From positions 18,852 through 82,851 of the IMG/VR virus record IMGVR_UViG_3300036760_000945: a DNA stretch of 64,000 bases; one strand, written 5' to 3'. A model generated the notes under the pieces. The model worked only from the letters and a program-made list of their open reading frames with translations. It had not been told where the DNA came from and did not search any database. Origin of the DNA: a virus. A program made the translations under genes and the position numbers. Shown here one piece after another: positions 17,995 to 24,896 of this stretch (within the stretch, counting starts at the first letter, position 1; the number at the start of each line of letters is the position of its first letter).

Positions 17995-19071
17995 TTAGGT
18001 CGGCCAGATGTATTCCGGGACCAGGTTGCGCAGCGTGAAGGTTGCATAGGCGATATCGGGATCAGTCTCAAGTGCTACACCAGCAAAGCGCAGCAGGATA
18101 GACTGGTTGCCAGCCAGGGTAAGGCCGCCAACCTGTGACATCATGACTTTGTTAGCAGCAACCACCAGTGAATAGGGTTCAATGTCCTCGGGTGTATTCA
18201 TCGGAGAGACGGCCTTGACCTCGAAGGATGTGGTATACGGCTTGCCGGACCACTCAGTGCCAACAGCACTACCGGTCAGAAGGGCAGCATAAAGATCGGG
18301 GTTGTTCCATTTGACGGTCATATCGTAGGCCAAGCGCCGCTGAACGATCGTCACATCCTCAAGGAATGGACTGCCATAGACACGCTCTTGACGAATATCA
18401 AGAGGCACATTCTGGAAACCGACGGTTGCGGCAACCACAGGCAGCTCGTCGCCGCCATCGCCAATCTTGAGCCAGCCACCAGTCTGGCAACCTACGGGAA
18501 TTGATTCCCAGGACTCGAACTCGTTTTCCCATGACCACTGGTCCGGTGCATGATCGAGCTCGAACTCGCGCCCGAGCACATCGACACGCATCGTCAGTGG
18601 CGCGTCGTTGGGTAGTACCAGTGAAGCACCCACGATCTTGCAATCCCTGAAGATCTGGCCCAGATCGGTGGCCGGATTAGCCTCCTTGGGCGGGATATGC
18701 TTACGGAAACTCATCCAGGGGACATAAGATGGCTCAGCGGCAAAACCGAAGATATGCTTGACGATGTTCTCTGAATAGTCGTAGTCGTCATCATCACTAT
18801 CAACAGCACCCATGAGACCATACAGCAACCAGCCAAGTGTACTTTCAAGGCGCGGCTGGATCGTAAACCCGCCAGCAACCACGGGTCCGGCCTTATAGGG
18901 GAAAGTTGGCACGGGCACGCCGCCAATCTCCGGGACGCCTTCGCGAACTTCATCCATCACGTCCAGGTCGACCATGGTAGCCCGATGTTTGTACCAGTAG
19001 GGCGGACTGAAATCGCCCATGCCGGCTTGGGGGGCAAAGCCAATTATTGCCGAAGCAGCGGTAATTCCCAT
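17995..19071 (-). CDS. Major tail tube protein
   Basis: 358 aa, start ATG with AAGGAG. It stands between the connector genes and the tail chaperones, where the tube protein is found. The predicted fold is beta-rich, with a short N-terminal G-F-A-P-Q-A-G-M-G segment and no membrane segment, which fits Phage_tail_tube families. Expected to form the rings of the tail tube. The strong hairpin downstream may raise its share of the transcript. Confidence 0.8.
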   Translation of the reverse strand: MGITAASAIIGFAPQAGMGDFSPPYWYKHRATMVDLDVMDEVREGVPEIGGVPVPTFPYKAGPVVAGGFTIQPRLESTLGWLLYGLMGAVDSDDDDYDYSENIVKHIFGFAAEPSYVPWMSFRKHIPPKEANPATDLGQIFRDCKIVGASLVLPNDAPLTMRVDVLGREFELDHAPDQWSWENEFESWESIPVGCQTGGWLKIGDGGDELPVVAATVGFQNVPLDIRQERVYGSPFLEDVTIVQRRLAYDMTVKWNNPDLYAALLTGSAVGTEWSGKPYTTSFEVKAVSPMNTPEDIEPYSLVVAANKVMMSQVGGLTLAGNQSILLRFAGVALETDPDIAYATFTLRNLVPEYIWPT

Positions 19072-19119
19072 TGTAAAACTCCTTGCCTGTCATAGACAGG
19101 ACTTATAAAAAGATAAATG

Positions 19120-19659
19120 CTAGGGCCTTTCAGTAAGACATTGCCAGAGAACCTTGCCTCGGAAGATGAACTGTTTAGGCGGGCCACCGCTTTCAAAGAA
19201 AGTGTTGCCAAAACAGAACATCTTGATAGCATGTTCGCCGTAGTCGTCCGTCAGGCCGTATAAACTGGTATCTTCTATCGAACTCATCAATCTGCCAAGA
19301 ATATCATAGGCTGTTTCATGCGCCTCGTCCTCCGTGAGATTCTCGCGAATGAAGAAGCACTCAAGCCTTGCTACGCCTCTACGCCACCACATTTCCCCAC
19401 CACCTATTTCTCTGGCCGGTAGAGTAAAACCAATGTTGGGTAGCTTCTCAAGGGTCACAATGCCGTCAGTGTAAAGCGGATCCTCGTGATCACCGCCACT
19501 TACGCCGATCTGTATATTCTTCTGGGTCTTGTCGCTTTGGAGTAGACCCTTCTTAATAACATCGACATAGGTAGGATCGGTTTTACTAACATTGGTCTGC
19601 AGCACATCTGTGAGATGTGCCACCAGTGCATCGAGGATCAAGTTCACTACTTGTGTCAT
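19120..19659 (-). CDS. Head-tail connector / tail terminator-like protein
   Basis: 179 aa; its ATG overlaps the TGA of the upstream connector gene (ATGA). The N-terminal helix followed by a beta sheet, with synteny directly before the tail tube, points to a tail terminator or tail completion protein. No sequence motif proves which. Confidence 0.6.
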   Translation of the reverse strand: MTQVVNLILDALVAHLTDVLQTNVSKTDPTYVDVIKKGLLQSDKTQKNIQIGVSGGDHEDPLYTDGIVTLEKLPNIGFTLPAREIGGGEMWWRRGVARLECFFIRENLTEDEAHETAYDILGRLMSSIEDTSLYGLTDDYGEHAIKMFCFGNTFFESGGPPKQFIFRGKVLWQCLTERP

Positions 19660-20318
19660 TGTAATATGCCCTTTTGCCGTGTAGGTATCCTTTGCAGCTC
19701 GAGTTCGAAGCGCCGTAAGAAGAAGTCGGACATATCTTTCAACGGATTGTCAGTCGGTTGCCCGGAGTCAACTTTTGTGTCGAACTGCCGGATATTGGCT
19801 GAACCAACCGCTTTATTAAGTAGACAATAAGAGGCCGCAAATAAAACAAGAGCAGTGACTGTACTTTCCGGGGGTTCGAGAGCATCGTCGTCATCAGCCG
19901 GTTTAGTCCAGGAAGCACTATAGTAGATTTTTGCGCCGTCAGTGCCTAAAACATTGACGAAGGCGATCGTCCCTTCAGGATAGTCTGTCCAGGCATTCGT
20001 TTCAAATCCAACAAGAGTGTTCCTGTTTGCCTGTAGGCCCATCATTGGAAGGAATAAACCAACAGTCTTGTCATAAACGCCCTCAATGCCAATGGCATCT
20101 TCCGGGGCGTCATATTCAGACTCGCCGCCGCCAATTTCCTCTGTCTGAGACTTCCAAATTCTTACGGTTATTGCATCGAGTGCGGCACAGATCGCATCCT
20201 TTAGGGTATCGGCACTGTAAACAGTACCGCCAACAGTCTCGCCATAGTCTGGCTCAACTATATCGTCCGCCAGGATACGAATGACTTTCCTTTTCAGGTC
20301 GCCAAAATCAAGATCCAT
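19656..20318 (-). CDS. Head-tail adaptor protein
   Basis: 220 aa, start ATG with AGGAG. The helical N-terminus (L-K-R-K-V-I-R-I-L-A-D-D) and the helical stretch near residues 150-170 fit the gp6/gp15-like adaptor fold that binds below the portal. It sits directly after the capsid gene in transcription order and overlaps the next connector by 4 nt. Confidence 0.65.
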   Translation of the reverse strand: MDLDFGDLKRKVIRILADDIVEPDYGETVGGTVYSADTLKDAICAALDAITVRIWKSQTEEIGGGESEYDAPEDAIGIEGVYDKTVGLFLPMMGLQANRNTLVGFETNAWTDYPEGTIAFVNVLGTDGAKIYYSASWTKPADDDDALEPPESTVTALVLFAASYCLLNKAVGSANIRQFDTKVDSGQPTDNPLKDMSDFFLRRFELELQRIPTRQKGILQ

Positions 20319-20340
20319 GCCGCACTCCTATATACTTTGA

Positions 20341-21765
20341 TTAGCTGCCCAAATCAGGGGCAGGCGGTGCAATCACGCCACCGGGTTTCGGCAAGGTGAC
20401 TGCGGAGAAGTGGCACTCAAAGAGGGACGGTTCCCAAATATTGTAGCCAGCAATGATGTCCCAAACATAGCGCCAAACACTCTCGAAGTCGTCAACGGGC
20501 TTCGGTTCGTAGAACGCGAGCGGCTGGTTGACGTTGCCTTTGATGCCACCGCGAGAGCCCAGGACCAGGTTGAAGGCAACGTGCGTGCCCTTGGTCACAT
20601 AGGCAAATTCGTCGGTGCCCAGATCGACCGTATAGGGCTTCATGATCGGGCGATCAAACGATAGTGTCTTATCGCCATACTCGCCATCGTTAATATCCAC
20701 GATGCGGCGCACAATGGTCTTGCCACTCAGGAAGTTCACGCCGTTGACCACACCAAAGTCGCTGGTCCTCTGGGTATGGATGGATACCTGATCGTTCAAC
20801 TCGAAGATGGACATATCGGTGTCATCGGCCAACGTAATGAAGTGCGTAACGCCCCTCTGGCCGACATACCAAACATCGTCAACGGCAGTGTTTTCAGGAT
20901 CCGGACAACCATCGCCGCGGTTGATTGGCTCTTTGACAACGGCCTGGACAGCAATGGGACCAGCATTGTAGAGAATGGCTGAGTTCTGGCCATAGGTATC
21001 ATTCGGGCACTCGACGAAGCGAATGTTCTTGTAGACACCAATCTCGTACTGTAGCTTGTCCTTGTAAAGGGACGCATCGCGCCACATCTGGGCCTCACTC
21101 GTGCTGGCGCCGGCCAGCGATTCCTGGAAGTCATAGATGACGCCAGGAGGAACGATAGCGAGTTTCGCAGAAGCAGCGGTGCCAGGGATGATCGGCGTAC
21201 CGATATTGCCCAGGCGCAGGTTCCAGGCATTAACAGCACTCAAGGAGAACTTGTTTTCCGCGCTGAGATCTCCAAAGTCCTCGGCGCCACCGGCATAGGT
21301 CCAATAGGAACGAGGGCCGAGCAGGTGTGCATTACGTGCAAGGATCTCCAGCTTTCGGCGCACATTGTTGCCCAAGAGGCCACGCAGAAGCGGGCGCCAG
21401 TCGCGGCCACCGGACATCCGCCACATCTGGAAGACGCCGGAACTCTTGGCATATTGCACCTTGTCGCCATATCTTTTGACCATGAGCTTGCGCTGTCTGG
21501 AGTCGACGCCGGCAGGCTCGGGGATGTATTGGTCAGTGATTGCGATTTCATCATTGTCCACATCGCCCTCGAGCAGGTCAGTAAATATGGATGTTGAAGC
21601 TCCAGTCGCGCGGGACTGATCTACCCAGTCGATCAAGGGGGTATAGATAGTCGGGCCGCGCTGGAAGTTCAGGATAACCTCGGGGACCTTGTCGTCCCAA
21701 AGGTTCTGATCAACCACAGAAATCGGGTTGATATTGTAATAGTCTTCAAAAGTTAAATCAGCCAT
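20341..21765 (-). CDS. Major capsid protein
   Basis: 474 aa. The ATG at 21765 has GGAGG 6 nt upstream; an in-frame ATG 12 nt earlier lacks it. The gene follows scaffold and portal, and its composition (few cysteines, many short beta segments, a long helix near residues 130-150) fits an HK97-fold capsid protein. No protease gene was found in the packaging block, so capsid maturation probably uses the separate scaffold protein without prohead proteolysis, or an unrecognised protease. Confidence 0.85.
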   Translation of the reverse strand: MADLTFEDYYNINPISVVDQNLWDDKVPEVILNFQRGPTIYTPLIDWVDQSRATGASTSIFTDLLEGDVDNDEIAITDQYIPEPAGVDSRQRKLMVKRYGDKVQYAKSSGVFQMWRMSGGRDWRPLLRGLLGNNVRRKLEILARNAHLLGPRSYWTYAGGAEDFGDLSAENKFSLSAVNAWNLRLGNIGTPIIPGTAASAKLAIVPPGVIYDFQESLAGASTSEAQMWRDASLYKDKLQYEIGVYKNIRFVECPNDTYGQNSAILYNAGPIAVQAVVKEPINRGDGCPDPENTAVDDVWYVGQRGVTHFITLADDTDMSIFELNDQVSIHTQRTSDFGVVNGVNFLSGKTIVRRIVDINDGEYGDKTLSFDRPIMKPYTVDLGTDEFAYVTKGTHVAFNLVLGSRGGIKGNVNQPLAFYEPKPVDDFESVWRYVWDIIAGYNIWEPSLFECHFSAVTLPKPGGVIAPPAPDLGS

Positions 21766-21794
21766 GACAGCCTCCAAAAATTGCTAAACAGGAT

Positions 21795-22463
21795 TTATGC
21801 TTTTTGGGTGGCCTTTACATACTTATCGTACAACTCATTGTACAACTTCTGGTCGCCAGCAATGGCGGCGGCATTGATCTGCAGCATTAGTGCCTTCGCG
21901 CCTTCGGGCTCCGTGGTCTTTGGCGGTGGAGGCGTGGTCACGCCGCCTTTCCCAAAGTCCTCTTTGCCCTTTTCTTTGATGACACCGAGCTTGGTCAAGA
22001 AGTTGCCGAAAGTCTCTTCGAGCTTTTCCTCTTCGGCCTCTGGAAGCAATCCATCAGCCTCAAAAGTTGCAAGTTCTGGAAACTTTCCCATAATGAGACT
22101 TGCTCGCTTATCCTTGCGGCGCAAGGTCTCCAACTCAATCTCCTGTCCAGTCTTCTCGGTTTCCAACTTGGAAAGGGTGTCCTGGAAGGAACTTTTTTCG
22201 CTGGTGAGCACGGTCAGTTCACCTCTGAGCTGTTCAAGTTCTGTTGTAGTCACCTTATGAGCATCTTGTTCTTTCTGGTATGTGACTTGCAGGCCAGCGC
22301 GCCTTTTTTCAGCAGTGTCCAATTCCTTGGTCGCTTTGGCTTGCGCTTCCTCATATAGTTTCTTGTAGTCTGTTTTATCCTGTTGACCAGCGATGTCGGA
22401 CGGAGTGGTGGTACCACCACCGGCGCCCGGATCCTGATCAAGGGTCGGGGAAGGGTTGGACAT
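21795..22463 (-). CDS. Scaffolding protein
   Basis: 222 aa, Glu/Lys-rich, with a long coiled coil from about residue 30 to 120 and a proline-rich linker near 170-185. Position between portal and capsid genes, plus this composition, is typical of capsid scaffolds, which guide shell assembly and are released. Start ATG with AGGAG. Confidence 0.75.
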   Translation of the reverse strand: MSNPSPTLDQDPGAGGGTTTPSDIAGQQDKTDYKKLYEEAQAKATKELDTAEKRRAGLQVTYQKEQDAHKVTTTELEQLRGELTVLTSEKSSFQDTLSKLETEKTGQEIELETLRRKDKRASLIMGKFPELATFEADGLLPEAEEEKLEETFGNFLTKLGVIKEKGKEDFGKGGVTTPPPPKTTEPEGAKALMLQINAAAIAGDQKLYNELYDKYVKATQKA

Positions 22464-22481
22464 GATATTTCTCCTATAGAA

Positions 22482-22703
22482 CTAAATTAGTCCCGCCTTT
22501 TTGTCCTCTAGCCAGGCCTGATGAGCCATCTCGGGTACAAATTTAGCGGCGGCGCGGATTATCTTTCTACGCTCTTCCTTCGAGCGGGACTTACCACGTA
22601 ATTTCAGGGCACTGATAGCCTGTTGCTTGGTAGCAACAGGAAATCGGCCCCCTCCAACGGCAGAATGTTTCTTTCTATCCTCGGCATCTACATGAGCGGC
22701 CAT
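22482..22703 (-). CDS. Small conserved phage protein (DUF6582-like)
   Basis: 73 aa, basic and helical, with D-A-E-D-R-K-K, G-G-G-R-F-P-V-A-T and A-L-K-L-R-G elements like the DUF6582-type segment found in phage head proteins. It lies between portal and scaffold. The function is unknown; in related genomes such segments accompany capsid maturation genes. ATG with AAGGAG 8 nt upstream. Confidence 0.6.
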   Translation of the reverse strand: MAAHVDAEDRKKHSAVGGGRFPVATKQQAISALKLRGKSRSKEERRKIIRAAAKFVPEMAHQAWLEDKKAGLI

Positions 22704-22715
22704 AATTGCATCTCC

Positions 22716-24236
22716 TTAAGCTACGATAGGCTCGGTATCCTTTCGGATACCCGGTTTCTTGCTATTATCGGGCAGATTGCCTATGGGTTTTTGTGGTGCA
22801 GCCGCAGTCTCTTCCTTGATCTTAACCTTCTCTTCTTCGATGTCAGGAATGTCACCAAAGAGGGACATGAGATGCTCCTGCGAGCCTAACTTGTATTTCG
22901 CGCGGATGCCAGCCTCATTGATAAGTGCAGTACGATCTACAGGCAACATCGGTGCCCAGGAAATGATAAGCGGTGTAGCAATATGTTCCTCTGTGATCTC
23001 GTTGATACCCTTGATAGACATCATCTTCAATAAGATCCTGCAGAACTTAGCCAGGCCGACTGTCCAGAAGATGCGCTCCATCTCAGCGTGTGTGACCAGC
23101 GGCCACATCCTTGTAGAGAGGGTCAAGCTCGAACGTTGCGAACCCTCGTCTTCCCCATCTGCAACTGCCGGATGAATGGCCTCGCGGCGATAGATATCGT
23201 AAAGTTCTCCGCCAAGTCTAAGCATTACATCCGAAGCAGTTTTGAGAGAGACCGTCAGTAGGTCCGGGTTTGCCTCATTACCCGCAAGGCCTGTAGTACT
23301 GCCAAGGTCAAGGATGGGCCGGCCATCTATCTTCTTGACCTGTACAGCGCCTCTTACATTGCGCATTGCAATTGGCTGATGCGAGTCGTCGCTGACCGCA
23401 TCGCCGGTATCTGCCCAGCGTAAGTTTATTTCTCTGATAACACCCTTGATCATCTCAGAGATAATGGAGTTGCCAAGGAATGTAGTTGTCCGTAAGTGTG
23501 GGATATATTCTATTGGGACAACCCCAAAGGGATTTACGCCCTTTTGAGGCGTGTCACCGAACATGATTGTCTGCCCGTTGATCGCAATCTCGTATTCTTC
23601 TTCTGTCCAGTGTTCCGTATAGAAATACTTGAGGTCATTCTCGCTAAGGGCATACTCGGTCTTATAGGACTTGATATCGTCTTTGGTAATCTCCCTAACG
23701 ATCCAGGCCTCTCTTAGCTCCCAATAATTGGCGCCTTTGGGAAAACCGATGAACTCTTTTGGCGAGGGATTGAAAATGCCAATCCGCTTTTCTATTGGCA
23801 GCCAACTAGCACTAAAGACACAGCCGCGGAGGTATTGCGAGATAATTCCATTCGAGATGAATAATGCGCCGCCGCCGTTGTCTTCAAAGACATTTTTCAG
23901 TGCCTTCTCGACCGCCTTGCCTTGTGTTTTCTTGCCCTTCTCTACATCAGCCAATATTCTGACCGGTACGCCTCCGTAGTGAATGCTGTCCAGTGTCTGC
24001 CCGAATAACGCCGATGTATGTCGCTCACAGGTACCCTTCAGCGGATTGATCTTGATAGGGTATTTATCTATCTTCTTCCCGGAGGCAGTATCTACGGTGA
24101 AGTCGTCCAATTTGGCGCCGGAATACCAATCCTCGAGCATGGCATAGTTCTCGAGTTGGGTCATATAGGTCGTATACGGGAACCCCTTGAGTTCCTGAAG
24201 AGTAAAGGGTGCAGAGAAGTTTGTTAGCTCAGCCAT
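22716..24236 (-). CDS. Portal protein
   Basis: 506 aa, typical SPP1/gp6-type portal length. The central region carries the alternating beta/alpha pattern, and the E-I-N-L-R-W segment and polar C-terminal tail fit portal proteins. It lies between terL and the scaffold. It forms the dodecameric DNA gate and docks terminase. Oddities: no Shine-Dalgarno sequence precedes the ATG, and a terminator-like hairpin with its T-run ends only about 7 nt upstream, so expression must depend on readthrough or another mechanism. Confidence 0.85.
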   Translation of the reverse strand: MAELTNFSAPFTLQELKGFPYTTYMTQLENYAMLEDWYSGAKLDDFTVDTASGKKIDKYPIKINPLKGTCERHTSALFGQTLDSIHYGGVPVRILADVEKGKKTQGKAVEKALKNVFEDNGGGALFISNGIISQYLRGCVFSASWLPIEKRIGIFNPSPKEFIGFPKGANYWELREAWIVREITKDDIKSYKTEYALSENDLKYFYTEHWTEEEYEIAINGQTIMFGDTPQKGVNPFGVVPIEYIPHLRTTTFLGNSIISEMIKGVIREINLRWADTGDAVSDDSHQPIAMRNVRGAVQVKKIDGRPILDLGSTTGLAGNEANPDLLTVSLKTASDVMLRLGGELYDIYRREAIHPAVADGEDEGSQRSSLTLSTRMWPLVTHAEMERIFWTVGLAKFCRILLKMMSIKGINEITEEHIATPLIISWAPMLPVDRTALINEAGIRAKYKLGSQEHLMSLFGDIPDIEEEKVKIKEETAAAPQKPIGNLPDNSKKPGIRKDTEPIVA

Positions 24237-24242
24237 AATAAA

Positions 24243-24291
24243 CGCAAAAAAGAGAACAGAATAGATATATCCCTCGTCTCGTCTGTTCTCT
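24243..24291 (-). terminator. Rho-independent terminator-like hairpin before portal
   Basis: On the minus strand a perfect 10-bp stem (AGAGAACAGA / TCTGTTCTCT, 24251-24291) is followed at once by a run of six or more T. It ends a few nt before the portal ATG at 24236. Confidence 0.75.
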
Positions 24292-24362
24292 TCTAGTTTA
24301 CTTCTGGTCTAGGCTAGATTATAAGGTGTTATCCTGAAAAAAGCAAGCTCCACCCGGAAATG

Positions 24363-24665
24363 TCAAATCTCCAACCTATCGCAGAGGCATCGGAGCCGTG
24401 AGTTCAGTATATCAATATATAGTATGTGCTTGCTTAATTCCTCTGCCATTTGCGATATCGGCAAGACTTTCTCTTGATTTTCATTGCAGCTCGGTGCTGG
24501 AATGGCAGGAACCAAGGCCGAACTAAGTCTATTCTCTAGTTTGCCAATGGTCTCCTCGAGTTCCGACAGACTCTTGGCAATTCCTTCCGAGTACATCGGG
24601 ATGTTCCTCTTTGCCTCAGGTCCTGAGGCTGGCACACACGCGGAAGACAAATTAGTGGTTGACAT
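24363..24665 (-). CDS. Small coiled-coil protein of unknown function
   Basis: 100 aa from the ATG at 24665 (GAGGAG 7 nt upstream). A helical segment with heptads (S-L-S-E-L-E-E-T-I-G-K-L-E-N-R-L) suggests a coiled coil. It has its own upstream extended -10 promoter (24701-24709) and a terminator downstream, so it may be expressed as a separate unit between terL and portal. Function not recognised. Confidence 0.65.
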   Translation of the reverse strand: MSTTNLSSACVPASGPEAKRNIPMYSEGIAKSLSELEETIGKLENRLSSALVPAIPAPSCNENQEKVLPISQMAEELSKHILYIDILNSRLRCLCDRLEI

Positions 24666-24666
24666 T

Positions 24667-24852
24667 TTACATCTCCTCTTGAATTTGGTTTGTTCCCTCA
24701 ATTATACCATACTCCCGAAAGTATCTACGAAAGAGTATTCTGGGCGGCCAAAATCTAATGGCCAGTATACCACAATGCCCAATGCAGACAATAAGATAAT
24801 AGGGGCCCTGGCGAAAATCGTCTATCTGATCATAGCCGATCAACTTCCTCAT
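24667..24852 (-). CDS. Possible small membrane protein
   Basis: 61 aa between terL and the next gene; stop codon one nucleotide before the next ATG. GGGAG lies about 10 nt before the ATG. Residues about 17-34 are hydrophobic (P-Y-Y-L-I-V-C-I-G-H-C-G-I-L-A-I), followed by Arg-rich sequence. A promoter for the next gene lies inside it. Confidence 0.45.
   Translation of the reverse strand: MRKLIGYDQIDDFRQGPYYLIVCIGHCGILAIRFWPPRILFRRYFREYGIIEGTNQIQEEM
24701..24709 (-). promoter_or_regulatory. Extended -10 promoter TGGTATAAT
   Basis: Minus-strand TATGGTATAAT about 36 nt before the ATG at 24665. No good -35, as usual for TGn-extended promoters. One of several copies in this window. Confidence 0.6.
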
Positions 24853-24896
24853 CTTGCTTTTCTCTGCTCCCTATCTATCGACCTTTCCTTTTTTCT

